Below are positions 53,478 through 63,073 of a DNA stretch of 64,000 bases, one piece after another. A program made the position numbers and the translations under genes. Position 1 is the first letter of the stretch. Every line of letters starts with the position of its first letter. The notes under the pieces were generated by a model that saw only the letters and a program-made list of their open reading frames with translations, was not told the origin of the DNA and did not search any database. The stretch comes from CBFDBF01 sp050304615 (GTDB lineage Bacteria > Pseudomonadota > Gammaproteobacteria > Chromatiales > Chromatiaceae): assembly GCA_050304615.1 (NCBI GenBank), contig JBNLDW010000003.1:1-64000 (forward strand), in the 5' to 3' direction.

Positions 53478-53876
53478 TCAAGCAACTGCAGCACTATGCC
53501 TCATAATTGCGCCGAGTAGCTCATCCTTGGTGAACGGCTTAGTAAGATACTGTTCCGAACCCACTATCCTTCCCCGCGCCCGATCAAACAACCCATCTTT
53601 ACTCGACAACATAATGACCGGGGTCCGCTTAAACTCATCATTGTTCTTGATCAGCGCACAGGTTTGGTAACCATCCAGCCGTGGCATCATGATGTCCACA
53701 AAGATGATATCAGGACGACTATCCGCAATAATTGCTAATGCGTCGAACCCATCTATCGCGGTCAATACCTCGCACCCCACCTTTTTCAGCAGGCTCTCTG
53801 CCGTCCGCCGAATGGTCTTGCTATCATCGATCACCATAACCTTAAGACCAGTCAGGTCAACATCACTGTGCGCCAC
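53478..53876 (-). CDS. pilG: Response regulator PilG
   Basis: A 132-residue receiver domain controlling pilus extension: LKVMVIDDSKTIRRTAESLL, phospho-Asp in DIIFVDIMMPRLDGY, and YLTKPFTKDELL. The frame extends to 53966 with a hydrophobic N terminus that PilG does not have; GTG 53876 gives the family length. It is the first gene of the pil-chp operon and divergent from gshB. Confidence 0.92.
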   Translation of the reverse strand: MAHSDVDLTGLKVMVIDDSKTIRRTAESLLKKVGCEVLTAIDGFDALAIIADSRPDIIFVDIMMPRLDGYQTCALIKNNDEFKRTPVIMLSSKDGLFDRARGRIVGSEQYLTKPFTKDELLGAIMRHSAAVA

Positions 53877-54090
53877 TATATTCCATCTCCACAACAACCC
53901 ATAAACAATGATACTAAGTATAGCTATCAACCATAGCAATTGAATTAAATTTCTGCAACAAACCATTGATCATACTGGAACATTCATCATCATCCAGTAA
54001 TTCCAAAAATGGGCCTAAAGTCACTTTTTATTCCCACTGATGGGCGTTTTTTCTTACCCCTAGATCGATCTGGTCAGGTATCATAACAGC

Positions 54091-55041
54091 ATGAATATTT
54101 CTGCTGGTGTGGTGATGGATCCAATCTCCACCATAACCATCAAAAAGGACTCCACTTTCGCCATCCTATTGGAGGCCCAGGCACGAGGCTGGGACCTCTG
54201 GTATATGGAGCAGGGCGACCTCTTCATGCGTGACGGTCGCAGCTATGCCCGCATGCGCCAAATGCAGGTCAGTGATAATCAGGATGACTGGTTTAAATTT
54301 AGCAGAGATCAGGAGGCCCCGCTGGACAGCCTGCATACCATCCTGATGCGTAAAGACCCACCGTTTGATATGGAATACATCTATTCCACCTACCTGCTTG
54401 ATCTGGCAGAGCAGCGCGGCACCCTGGTAGTCAACCGCCCAGGGAGCCTGCGGGACGCCAATGAAAAACTCTTTACCGCATGGTTTCCTCAGTGCTGCCC
54501 ACCTACCCTGGTCAGCCGCAGTCATGCCAGAATTGTAGAATTTCTGCAGGAGCAGGGAGATATTATCCTGAAGCCACTCGACGGAATGGGCGGAAGCTCC
54601 ATATTCCGCATCATCCAGGGTGACCTCAACACCAACGTCACCATAGAGACCCTAAGTGCAAATGGAAGCCGTCAGATCATGGCGCAGCGTTTCCTGCCAG
54701 AGATCAGTAGTGGCGACAAAAGGATAATTATGGTGGATGGCGAACCAATCCCCTACGCCCTGGCCCGCATCCCCCAAAAGGGAGAACTACGCGGCAATCT
54801 GGCGGCTGGAGGAACTGGAACGGGGGTGCCGCTGTCCGACCAAGATAGGTGGATTGCAGGCGAGGTGGGGCCGGAGCTTAAACGCCGCGGCATCCTCTTT
54901 GCCGGGCTAGATGTGATCGGGGACTATCTGACCGAGATTAATATAACCAGCCCCACCTGTGTGCGTGAACTGGATAGCCAGTTTGACCTCAACATCAGCG
55001 CCCAGTTGCTTGATCGAATGGAGGAGAAGATCAACCTATGA
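54091..55041 (+). CDS. gshB: Glutathione synthetase
   Basis: An ATP-grasp enzyme that adds glycine to gamma-glutamylcysteine. The 316-residue product shows VMDPISTITIKKDSTFAILL, LMRKDPPFD, DIILKPLDGMGGSSIF, DKRIIMVDGEP and RGNLAAGG; TEINITSPTCVRE is the C-terminal ATP-grasp motif. The stop codon overlaps the ATG of apbE by 4 bp. Confidence 0.96.
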   Translation: MNISAGVVMDPISTITIKKDSTFAILLEAQARGWDLWYMEQGDLFMRDGRSYARMRQMQVSDNQDDWFKFSRDQEAPLDSLHTILMRKDPPFDMEYIYSTYLLDLAEQRGTLVVNRPGSLRDANEKLFTAWFPQCCPPTLVSRSHARIVEFLQEQGDIILKPLDGMGGSSIFRIIQGDLNTNVTIETLSANGSRQIMAQRFLPEISSGDKRIIMVDGEPIPYALARIPQKGELRGNLAAGGTGTGVPLSDQDRWIAGEVGPELKRRGILFAGLDVIGDYLTEINITSPTCVRELDSQFDLNISAQLLDRMEEKINL

Positions 55042-56108
55042 CGGCTACCCTAAAGGCATTGATCGGTATCGCCATTTTGTTGCCGCTCTCCATGCTGGCA
55101 AGCTGCACACAGGTCGATCCGGTTGTCTCTGCCCGGTTTCTCGCCTTTGGCACCCTGAATGACGTCAGCATAGCCGGCGTCCCTAGGGATAGGGCAGAGA
55201 GTGCCATTGCCGCCATCGAACAGGACTTTGCCGAGATGCATAAGGCATGGCACGCCTGGGATCCGGGTCCTCTGGGATATACCAACAGACAGATCTCTGC
55301 TGGCGATAGCTTCACCGCACCATCGGAGGTGCTACCGCTCATCCGCCTAGGTCAGCAGCTATCACTGGCCAGCAACCGCCTGTTCAATCCGGCGATCGGC
55401 CACCTTATAGATGCCTGGGGGTTTCACCGGGATGACCCTTCAGGCCAGCGACCACCATCACAACAGGATATAGATCGCCTGCTGCAACAAAACCCGCAGA
55501 TGGATGATATCCGCCTGGATGGGGATAAACTGCATTGCTCTAACCCAGCGGTAAAACTTGATTTTGGTGCCTTTGGCAAGGGCTATGGCATTGATCTAGC
55601 AATCCAGCATCTACGCAAGCTTGGCATTAACAATGCCATCGTCAACGCCGGAGGAGATCTGCGGGCCATCGGGATGAATGGCAACCGCCCATGGCGGATA
55701 GCCATTCGTAGTGCCGATGGCAAAGGCGTAGTTGGTAGCATTGAGGTGGATGGTGATGAGAGCATCTTCACTTCTGGTGATTACGAGCGTAACTTTATTT
55801 GGGAGGGTAAACGCTATCACCACATAATTGATCCGCGTAGTGGTTACCCAGCTACCGGCACGGCATCTATAACGGTGATACACAGCGATGCCGTTACCGC
55901 CGATGCGGCGGCGACTGCGCTGTTTATTGCTGGTCCGAAACAGTGGCACCAAGTAGCACAAGCGATGAAAATAGGTTATGTACTACTCATCGACTCGGAG
56001 GGGACGCTCCATATGAACCCTGCCATGCAGCGGCGTCTTCAACTGGTAGACAGCAGCCACCCGATAAAGATAAGCCTGCCACTAAACATCGGGACAAAGC
56101 TACAGTGA
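55038..56108 (+). CDS. apbE: FAD:protein FMN transferase, ApbE lipoprotein
   Basis: ApbE attaches FMN to target Thr/Ser residues of exported flavoproteins such as NqrB/C and RnfD/G. The 356-residue product has a lipoprotein signal (lipobox LASC), HKAWHAWDPGPLG, the FAD-binding LDFGAFGKGYGIDLA, INAGGDLRAIG-type sequence and HHIIDPRSGYPATG with the Mg-binding DAVTADAAATALF. It overlaps both gshB and tonB by 4 bp, so translation is coupled. It is inserted between genes that are adjacent in Pseudomonas. Confidence 0.94.
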   Translation: MTATLKALIGIAILLPLSMLASCTQVDPVVSARFLAFGTLNDVSIAGVPRDRAESAIAAIEQDFAEMHKAWHAWDPGPLGYTNRQISAGDSFTAPSEVLPLIRLGQQLSLASNRLFNPAIGHLIDAWGFHRDDPSGQRPPSQQDIDRLLQQNPQMDDIRLDGDKLHCSNPAVKLDFGAFGKGYGIDLAIQHLRKLGINNAIVNAGGDLRAIGMNGNRPWRIAIRSADGKGVVGSIEVDGDESIFTSGDYERNFIWEGKRYHHIIDPRSGYPATGTASITVIHSDAVTADAAATALFIAGPKQWHQVAQAMKIGYVLLIDSEGTLHMNPAMQRRLQLVDSSHPIKISLPLNIGTKLQ

Positions 56109-56995
56109 GTGCCACTGGCCAAATCTCCCACTTCGACCGCATAGGTCTCACCCTCTTTTTTGCTGGGGCGGTGCATGCCGTTGCCATTCTGGGGATCAGT
56201 TTTTCCCTTGAGGATAGGGCCAACCAGCCACCCGCCGACCGCACTCTGGATATTATGGTGGTACAAAACAGGGCCGCGGACAAAGAACCGGATGAGGCCG
56301 ACTTTCTGGCCCAGACTAACCAAGAGGGTGGCGGAGAAGAACAACAGGTAATGCGCCCCAAGACCGAGACCCCAATTCTTACCGATCAAGAGGCAAAGAG
56401 GCAGGCAGTGAGAAACATGCCACTCACTCCACCACCACAACCGAACAAACCACCCGTACGTCGGGTGTTATCCATCGCTAAGCCGAGCGAGCAGAAGGTG
56501 GCTCATGACCCGGCAAACCGGCCCACTCCACCCCGCAACAGGAGAGTGAATGTTGCCCAGATCCTGGCCAGCACTAATCAGGAGATAAGCCGACTTACCG
56601 CCGAGCTAGACCGTAAGACAGAGGCCTATGCCAAGCGCCCCAGACACAAACACATAAGCGCCCGCACCAAAGAGTACAAGTATGCCAGTTACCTCGATGC
56701 ATGGAAGCGCAAGGTAGAGCGTGTCGGCAACCTAAACTATCCGGATGAGGCCAGACGTCAACGCCTGCATGGCAGTCTGATACTGCATGTAGCACTACGG
56801 CCAGATGGCACTATAATCAATGTGTGGGTGCGCCGCTCTTCCGGTCATAAGCTACTGGATGATGCGGCCGTACGTATAGTCAAACTGGCATCACCCTATG
56901 CCCCATTCCCGGCCGAAATACGTAAGGAGACAGATGTCCTTGATATCACCAGAACCTGGCAGTTCCTCAGCAACAACCGACTACTTGCCAAATAG
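56105..56995 (+). CDS. tonB: TonB-family energy transducer
   Basis: TonB links the inner-membrane proton motive force to outer-membrane receptors. About 296 residues: an N-terminal membrane helix (LTLFFAGAVHAVAILGISF), a Pro/Lys/Arg-rich periplasmic linker, and the C-terminal domain with NYPDEARRQRLHGSLILHVA, SSGHKLLDDAAVRIV and PFPAEIRKETDVLDI. GTG 56105 overlaps the apbE stop by 4 bp; the frame upstream of it is not coding. No exbB/exbD are nearby. Confidence 0.9.
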   Translation: MSATGQISHFDRIGLTLFFAGAVHAVAILGISFSLEDRANQPPADRTLDIMVVQNRAADKEPDEADFLAQTNQEGGGEEQQVMRPKTETPILTDQEAKRQAVRNMPLTPPPQPNKPPVRRVLSIAKPSEQKVAHDPANRPTPPRNRRVNVAQILASTNQEISRLTAELDRKTEAYAKRPRHKHISARTKEYKYASYLDAWKRKVERVGNLNYPDEARRQRLHGSLILHVALRPDGTIINVWVRRSSGHKLLDDAAVRIVKLASPYAPFPAEIRKETDVLDITRTWQFLSNNRLLAK

Positions 56996-57004
56996 TGTTA
57001 CCTT

Positions 57005-57568
57005 ATGAATAACAGCTCAAATCTAACCAATCAACTGCTGATCGCCATGCCGGGGCTACACGATGACAATTTCGCGCATACGGCAACCTACATCTGCGAG
57101 CACAATGAACAGGGAGCAATGGGGATCATAATCAACCGCCCCACCAGCCTGCAACTGTACGATATCCTTGAGCAGATGGATATCGTCGAGCCTAGCCCAA
57201 AGGGCGGTAGTGAGCAGATATATATAGGTGGCCCAATCCAACCAGAGAGGGGCTTTGTTCTGCATGGCGACCAGCGAGATTGGGACTCTACCCTCCATAT
57301 CATGCCTCAGATCAGCATCACTACCTCCCGTGACATCCTGCAATCGATCATAAACGGAGAGGGCCCGGAAGAGCACCTGATCGCACTCGGTTATGCCGGC
57401 TGGGGCAGTGGCCAACTGGAGCAGGAGATTGCTAGCAACGTCTGGCTTAGTGGCCCGGCCAACCATCAGATTCTTTTTCACACTCCACCAGAACAGCGCT
57501 GGCGGGCTGCGGCCAAACTGCTGGGGGTAGATCTGAATCTAATCTCCACCGAGGCAGGACATGCTTGA
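57005..57568 (+). CDS. yqgE: AlgH/YqgE family protein (UPF0301)
   Basis: A 187-residue conserved protein of the YqgE fold: NQLLIAMPGLHDDNFAHTA, NEQGAMGIIINRP, IYIGGPIQPERGFVLH and GYAGWGSGQLEQEI. The molecular role is unknown; it is nearly always next to ruvX. It lies 10 bp after tonB. Confidence 0.93.
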   Translation: MNNSSNLTNQLLIAMPGLHDDNFAHTATYICEHNEQGAMGIIINRPTSLQLYDILEQMDIVEPSPKGGSEQIYIGGPIQPERGFVLHGDQRDWDSTLHIMPQISITTSRDILQSIINGEGPEEHLIALGYAGWGSGQLEQEIASNVWLSGPANHQILFHTPPEQRWRAAAKLLGVDLNLISTEAGHA

Positions 57569-57613
57569 CCTTGGGTCTATCTGCCGGGCAGCCAGAATCC
57601 TGCGGACATAGCC

Positions 57614-58012
57614 GTGGGTACACTACTAGGCTTCGACTATGGCCCAGCCAAAATCGGAATCGCCGTGGGACAAACCCTGACTGCTACGGCAACACCGCTA
57701 GAGACCCTACGGGCAGTACAGCAGCGGCCAGATTGGGATGGCATAACCCGCCTGTTAGCAGAGTGGGAACCTGAGGCTCTGGTGGTTGGCATCCCTTACA
57801 ATATGGATGATACTGAAGCAGAAATCGCCGTACGCGCGCACCGCTTTGCGCGCCAACTGGAAGGGCGTTACCATCTACCCATCCATCTAGTGGATGAGCG
57901 ACTCACTTCGTTAGCAGCAAAGGAGGAGCTTGGTAGACGCCCCAAGAAAATCGAAGAGCTAGATGCGATCGCCGCCAAATTAATACTAGAGACCTTTTTA
58001 AAGGACCTTTAA
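57614..58012 (+). CDS. ruvX: Holliday-junction resolvase-like RuvX/YqgF
   Basis: A 132-residue RNase H-fold nuclease taking part in 16S rRNA 5' maturation and proposed to cut Holliday junctions. Motifs: LLGFDYGPAKIGIAVG (first Asp), LVVGIPYNMD, HLVDERLTSLAA and a final EELDAIAAKLILE with acidic residue. GTG start. Its stop directly precedes the pyrR start. Confidence 0.92.
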   Translation: MGTLLGFDYGPAKIGIAVGQTLTATATPLETLRAVQQRPDWDGITRLLAEWEPEALVVGIPYNMDDTEAEIAVRAHRFARQLEGRYHLPIHLVDERLTSLAAKEELGRRPKKIEELDAIAAKLILETFLKDL

Positions 58013-58540
58013 GTGAAAACATACATGCAAGACCATGAGATCGGGGACCTGATAGATGAGATGGCCCAGGCACTCAAGGATCATCTTAAAAGCCATAACA
58101 TCTCCAACCCGGTTATGCTTGGCATCCATACTGGTGGAGCCTGGTTGGCCACACGGCTACACCAGCGGCTTGCAATCAAAGAGCCTCTAGGCACACTTGA
58201 TATATCCTTCTATCGAGACGATTTCACCCGTATCGGCATGAACCCTCAGGTGCGCCCCTCCTCCATCCCCTTCACCCTGGATGAGCAGCACATCATCCTG
58301 GTAGATGACGTGCTCCAGACCGGACGCACCATTCGTGCCGCCATGAACGAGATATTTGACTACGGACGTCCAGCCTCCATTATCCTGGCAACCCTGGTTG
58401 AACGTGGCGGTAGGGAGCTGCCGATAGAACCCAATGTAGTTGGGATAACCCCTCCATTGGAGGCAGCGCAACACATTACCCTCACCGGCCCAGATTCGTT
58501 GAGTCTGGTCATTGGTGAGTCCAAGCAACAGGTACGATAG
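58013..58540 (+). CDS. pyrR: PyrR bifunctional regulator / uracil phosphoribosyltransferase
   Basis: A 175-residue PRTase: the PRPP loop is IILVDDVLQTGRTIRAAM, with HTGGAWLATRLHQRL and SFYRDDFTRIG. In Gram-positive bacteria it controls pyr attenuation; in Pseudomonas a homologue sits next to pyrB too. GTG 58013 is chosen because AAGGA lies 7 bp upstream; ATG 58025 is the alternative. Confidence 0.92.
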   Translation: MKTYMQDHEIGDLIDEMAQALKDHLKSHNISNPVMLGIHTGGAWLATRLHQRLAIKEPLGTLDISFYRDDFTRIGMNPQVRPSSIPFTLDEQHIILVDDVLQTGRTIRAAMNEIFDYGRPASIILATLVERGGRELPIEPNVVGITPPLEAAQHITLTGPDSLSLVIGESKQQVR

Positions 58541-58652
58541 GACGAAACCTGCTGCATAACCATCAGGACTACCACAGCCGACAGAGTTGTTGTAACTGTT
58601 ACTATTCACGACTTTACTATGCTAAACTTGTTCGAATTGGCTCGGGGTATAT

Positions 58653-59663
58653 ATGGGGAGTTTAGGGCTGAACAGCAGCGTAAGCACAGGGCTAGAGAGA
58701 GAGAACATCCAGCTCGATGAGAATGGACGGCTCCACCATTTCCTAACTATTGATGGTCTCAGCAGAGAGTTACTGACCGCCATCCTGGACGCCGCCGAGT
58801 CCTTCACCGGCGTCTCCGAACGCACGGTAAAGAAAGTTCCACTGCTGCGTGGCAAGGTAATCACCAACCTCTTCTTTGAGACAAGTACCCGCACCCGCAC
58901 CACCTTTGAACTTGCCGCCAAGCGATTGTCGGCGGACGTCCTTAGCCTGAATGTCAACACATCTTCCACCAGCAAAGGCGAGACTCTACTAGACACCCTG
59001 CGCAATCTGGAGGCGATGCATGTCGATATGTTTGTGGTGCGCCATCCGGATAGTGGTGCCGCCCACTTTATAGCCCAGCACGCGGCCCCCCATATCAGCG
59101 TCATAAACGCTGGTGATGGCCGCCATGCACACCCCACCCAGGCGATGCTGGATATGTTTACTATCCGGCGGCACAAAGGGGATATTGCCGGTCTGCGTGT
59201 GGCCATCGTCGGTGACATCCTACACTCACGGGTGGCTCGTTCCCAGATTTTGGCACTCAACACCCTGGGGGCCGCCGAGGTACGTGTTGTCGCCCCCCAC
59301 ACCCTGTTGCCATCGGATGTGGCCAGTCTAGGGGTAGAGCTATTCCACGACCTGGAAGAGGGGATCAGAGATGTGGACGTCATAATCATGCTACGGCTAC
59401 AAAAAGAGCGTATGGATAGCGCCCTACTCCCCAGTGAGCACGAATATTTCCAGCTCTACGGCTTGACCGATGAGCGCCTGCGGGCTGCCAAACAGGATGC
59501 CATCGTGATGCACCCCGGCCCAATCAATCGCGGGGTAGAGATGGATTCACAGGTGGCGGATGGGCCACGTTCGGTAATCCTGCAGCAGGTGAGTTTTGGT
59601 ATTGCCGTCCGTATGGCGGTCATGTCTATGACGATGCGAACGCTGGAATATGGAGTCAGGTAA
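58653..59663 (+). CDS. pyrB: Aspartate carbamoyltransferase catalytic chain
   Basis: It commits carbamoyl phosphate and aspartate to pyrimidine synthesis. The 336-residue product carries the carbamoyl-phosphate site FFETSTRTRTTFELAAKRL, NAGDGRHAHPTQAMLD and HPGPINRGVEMDS. It has the N-terminal extension (before LTIDGLSRELL) seen in Pseudomonas-type ATCases that form dodecamers with a PyrC-like subunit. Confidence 0.95.
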   Translation: MGSLGLNSSVSTGLERENIQLDENGRLHHFLTIDGLSRELLTAILDAAESFTGVSERTVKKVPLLRGKVITNLFFETSTRTRTTFELAAKRLSADVLSLNVNTSSTSKGETLLDTLRNLEAMHVDMFVVRHPDSGAAHFIAQHAAPHISVINAGDGRHAHPTQAMLDMFTIRRHKGDIAGLRVAIVGDILHSRVARSQILALNTLGAAEVRVVAPHTLLPSDVASLGVELFHDLEEGIRDVDVIIMLRLQKERMDSALLPSEHEYFQLYGLTDERLRAAKQDAIVMHPGPINRGVEMDSQVADGPRSVILQQVSFGIAVRMAVMSMTMRTLEYGVR

Positions 59664-59665
59664 CG

Positions 59666-60943
59666 ATGAGTAGTATAGAGATAATCAACGGCCACCTCAT
59701 CGACCCGGCCAACCAGATCGACCAGAACAGCGATATCTTTATCGATGCCGGCAAGATCTGCGCTATCGGCAAGGCCCCAAAAGGCTTTGTGGCCGAAACT
59801 ACTATCGATGCCAGTAACCAGGTTGTCTGCCCCGGCCTGGTGGATCTATGTGCGCACCTACGGGAGCCGGGACAGGAGCATAAGGCCACCATAGCCAGCG
59901 AGACTGCGGCGGCGGCAAAAAGCGGCATCACCACCCTCTGTTGTCCACCAGACACCGATCCGGTAATTGACACCCCGGCGGTGGCCAGCATGATCAAACA
60001 CCGGGCCCAGAAATTTGGCCACGCCAGGGTACTGCCCATCGGGGCACTCACCAAGGGCCTGCAGGGGGTTGAGCTAGCTGAAATGGCGGCCCTGCAAAAG
60101 GCCGGATGCGTCGCCCTGAGCAATGGGCGTAAACCTCTGGCCAACACCCTGGTAGAACGGCGCGCCCTGGAGTATGCGGCCACTTTTGGCATCACCGCCA
60201 TGCTTCCACCTGAAGATCAATTCCTGAGCGCTGGCGGCTGCGCCCACGAGGGGCCTATCAGTACTAGAATGGGACTACCGGGTATACCCGAGGCCGCAGA
60301 GACCGTAGCCCTGGGCAGAGATATTGCCCTGGCCGCCCATACCGGCTGCCATGTCCACTTTCGCGGCCTCTCTACCGCTACTGCGGTACAGATCATGGAG
60401 CGCGCCCTTAGTGATGGGCTGGCGGTTACCGCAGATGTTGCGGCCCACCAACTGCACCTGACCGAAATGGATCTGATCAATTTTAATAGTAACTGCCACC
60501 TGGCCCCTCCACTCCGCAGTCTGCACGACCGCGACACCCTGCGCCAAGGGGTAGCAGATGGCACTATCAGCGCCATCTGCTCAGATCACCAGCCACATGA
60601 TCCCGATGCCAAGGAGGCGCCATTCCCCGCTACGGCTCCAGGCATATCAGCCCTGGAGACCATGCTTGCTCTAACCCTAAAGCTGGTACAAGAGGGGATC
60701 CTGACCCTGCCACAGGCCATCGCCAGGATCACCTCAGGGCCGGCCGATATCCTTGGTCTCCCGCTGGGCCGTCTCGGGGTTGGCTCCAGTGCGGACGTCT
60801 GTATCTTCGCCCAGGAACAGAGCTGGATACTTGATCCCGCAGAGATGATCAGCCTCGGCCAAAATACCCCCTTTCTCAACCACGAGTTCCATGGCCGGGT
60901 AACCCACACCATCTTGCAGGGACGCATAGTCTACGCAGGTTGA
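59666..60943 (+). CDS. pyrC: Dihydroorotase-like subunit (PyrC'-type), probably not fully active
   Basis: A 425-residue protein of the type I dihydroorotase fold. The usual zinc motif D-x-H-x-H-L-R-E-P-G here reads DLCAHLREPG, so the first His is Cys. Other positions remain (HVHFRGLS, AHQLHL, SDHQPHDP). In Pseudomonas the neighbour of pyrB is an inactive DHOase needed to assemble ATCase; this gene is 2 bp after pyrB and is likely its counterpart. A second, active pyrC elsewhere in the genome is predicted. Confidence 0.88.
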   Translation: MSSIEIINGHLIDPANQIDQNSDIFIDAGKICAIGKAPKGFVAETTIDASNQVVCPGLVDLCAHLREPGQEHKATIASETAAAAKSGITTLCCPPDTDPVIDTPAVASMIKHRAQKFGHARVLPIGALTKGLQGVELAEMAALQKAGCVALSNGRKPLANTLVERRALEYAATFGITAMLPPEDQFLSAGGCAHEGPISTRMGLPGIPEAAETVALGRDIALAAHTGCHVHFRGLSTATAVQIMERALSDGLAVTADVAAHQLHLTEMDLINFNSNCHLAPPLRSLHDRDTLRQGVADGTISAICSDHQPHDPDAKEAPFPATAPGISALETMLALTLKLVQEGILTLPQAIARITSGPADILGLPLGRLGVGSSADVCIFAQEQSWILDPAEMISLGQNTPFLNHEFHGRVTHTILQGRIVYAG

Positions 60944-60951
60944 TCAATCCT

Positions 60952-61833
60952 ATGCCCCAGCAGAACAGATCCCAACGAGAAACCATCTCTCTTGAGCAGG
61001 CAGAGATCCTCTCGCACCAACCATTTGCCGGCGGACAACGGCTGCTGCGACTAGCGGCCCCCGAGTGTGCAGCCAGCGCCAGGGCCGGTAACTTTGTCCA
61101 CCTTCAGTGCGATCCCAGCCGCCCACTAAGACGTCCTCTCTCTATCATGCGCGTCTCTGCTGACGCTGGCTGGATAGAGCTGCTATACAATATTGTTGGC
61201 GCTGGCACTCAACTGTTGGCTGCGCGCGAGCCAGGGGAACAGCTTAGCCTGCTGGGGCCTATCGGCACCCCGTTCCAGCTACACAAAGCGCGCCCCAGGC
61301 CACTGCTGATTGGCGGCGGCGTAGGGATGCCGCCGATGATATTCCTGGCCCAGGAGCTAGGTAACAACAACGCCTTCCAGCCACTTGCGCTGTTTGGTTC
61401 AGAGGTGCCTTTTCCCTTTGCGCCCACTACCGCATCCATGCAACTACCTGGGATACCGCCAGAAGCGACTGCGGCCATGCCACTACTCGAAGAGTGGGGG
61501 GTTCCAAGCCGCCTTGCCAGCCAGCAGGATTTTGCCGGTTGCTTCCAGGGATTTGTCACCGACCTGGCGCGCCACTGGATCGACTCACTGGATGAGAAGA
61601 CGCGTCTGGAGGTGGAAATATTTGCCTGTGGCCCGCACCCAATGCTGGCCGCAGTAGCAGCTATTGCCAGTGAACGCGGGCTCCCATGTCAGGTTTCACT
61701 GGAGGAGTTTATGGCGTGTGGGGTTGGTGCCTGCGCCGGCTGTGTGGTGGCGGTGGAAGAAGATAGTGGTACCAGCATGCGGCGGGTCTGTGTAGATGGC
61801 CCGGTATTTGCCGCCAAACAGATATTCCCCTAG
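60952..61833 (+). CDS. pyrK: PyrK-like dihydroorotate dehydrogenase electron-transfer subunit
   Basis: A ferredoxin-NADP-reductase-fold protein of about 293 residues: RRPLSIMRVSADAGWIELLY (FAD), GGGVGMPPMIFLAQ (NAD(P)), CGPHPMLAAVAAIA, and a C-terminal 2Fe-2S set ACGVGACAGCVVAVEED with a further Cys in RRVCVDGPVF. The usual partner PyrD type 1B is not visible. ATG 60952 is preferred to TTG 60940. It follows pyrC' and closes the operon. Confidence 0.88.
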   Translation: MPQQNRSQRETISLEQAEILSHQPFAGGQRLLRLAAPECAASARAGNFVHLQCDPSRPLRRPLSIMRVSADAGWIELLYNIVGAGTQLLAAREPGEQLSLLGPIGTPFQLHKARPRPLLIGGGVGMPPMIFLAQELGNNNAFQPLALFGSEVPFPFAPTTASMQLPGIPPEATAAMPLLEEWGVPSRLASQQDFAGCFQGFVTDLARHWIDSLDEKTRLEVEIFACGPHPMLAAVAAIASERGLPCQVSLEEFMACGVGACAGCVVAVEEDSGTSMRRVCVDGPVFAAKQIFP

Positions 61834-61917
61834 CAGGCCACCCGCAAATCTCACTACGGCCCCAAGCCTGAAGATTCAACGAGCCTACCCTACCCCTGAA
61901 TTAGAATCTGAGGGGTA

Positions 61918-63042
61918 CTACAGATCATCCCCTCCGATCAGCGATATATCTTCCATCTTGGATGAAAACTTATCCAGATCACCACTACCCAGCTTGATCA
62001 TGAGACGCACCTCGTTGGCAGAGTCAGCATGCAACAAGGCATCATCCAGGGTTATCTCACCCTCCTGATAGAGGTTGAATAGCGCCTGATCAAAGGCCAC
62101 CATTCCTTGCTCGGTGGAGCGTTTCATCAGCTCCTTGAGCTTGTGTATCTCCCCTTTACGGATCAGATCTGCTGCCAGGGGTGTATTCAGCAACACCTCC
62201 ACCACTGGTCGCCTGCTCTTCCCGTCTGGTCGCCGTATAAGCTGCTGCGCCACTATGCCACGCAAGTTAAGCGAGAGATCCATAAATACCTGGGGATGTC
62301 GATCCTCAGGGAAGAAGTTGATGATACGATCGAGTGCCTGGTTGGCGTTGTTGGCATGCAGGGTGGAAAGACAGAGATGTCCGGTTTCGGCAAAGGCGAT
62401 GGCATGATCCATGGTCTCTCTAGTGCGAATCTCACCGATCAGGATCACATCCGGGGCCTGGCGCAGGGTGTTCTTCAGGGCCACCTCATACGACTCGGTA
62501 TCTATCCCCACCTCTCGTTGCGTCACAATGCAGCCAGCATGGGAGTGGGTGAACTCGACCGGATCCTCAATGGTGACAATATGTCCGCTACTGTTACGAT
62601 TGCGATAGCCAAGCATAGCGGCCAGTGAGGTAGATTTACCGGTACCGGTGGCTCCAACGAAGATCACCAGCCCACGTTTGGTCATGGCTAGATCCTCAAT
62701 GATGGGCGGCAACAGTAGTTCTTCTATCTCTGGAATGCGGCTCTCAATACGCCGCAACACCATACCTACAGAATCACGCTGAACAAACGCGCTTACCCGG
62801 AAGCGGCCAATACCCTTCTCCCCCACCGCAAAGTTACACTCATTGGTATTAATAAATTCCTCACGCTGAGCCGGTGACATCAAACTATACGCCAGCTCCC
62901 TGGTCTGCTCTGCGCTCATCTTCCCCTTGACGGCCGGCATGACATGCCCATGTACCTTGATGCTTGGTGGTACACCAACAGTAATAAAAAGATCCGAGGC
63001 ATCCTTATCTACCATCAGTTTTAACAGGCCTTTAAAATCCAT
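61918..63042 (-). CDS. pilU: Twitching motility ATPase PilU
   Basis: An accessory pilus-retraction ATPase working with PilT. The 374-residue product has a Walker A GATGTGKSTSLAAML, Asp box IVTIEDPVEFTH, Walker B APDVILIGEIR, and the His box TGHLCLSTLHAN. The C-terminal tail (FSSKMEDISLIGGDDL) is typical of PilU and not PilT. It lies 31 bp after pilT. Confidence 0.95.
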   Translation of the reverse strand: MDFKGLLKLMVDKDASDLFITVGVPPSIKVHGHVMPAVKGKMSAEQTRELAYSLMSPAQREEFINTNECNFAVGEKGIGRFRVSAFVQRDSVGMVLRRIESRIPEIEELLLPPIIEDLAMTKRGLVIFVGATGTGKSTSLAAMLGYRNRNSSGHIVTIEDPVEFTHSHAGCIVTQREVGIDTESYEVALKNTLRQAPDVILIGEIRTRETMDHAIAFAETGHLCLSTLHANNANQALDRIINFFPEDRHPQVFMDLSLNLRGIVAQQLIRRPDGKSRRPVVEVLLNTPLAADLIRKGEIHKLKELMKRSTEQGMVAFDQALFNLYQEGEITLDDALLHADSANEVRLMIKLGSGDLDKFSSKMEDISLIGGDDL

Positions 63043-63073
63043 ACTTATCTCCGCTTATACTTTGTACTTAAAA

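Noticed and set aside
55943..56104. Upstream extension of the tonB frame
   Set aside because: It lies within apbE and would give a hydrophilic N terminus before the membrane helix; the GTG overlapping the apbE stop is the better start.
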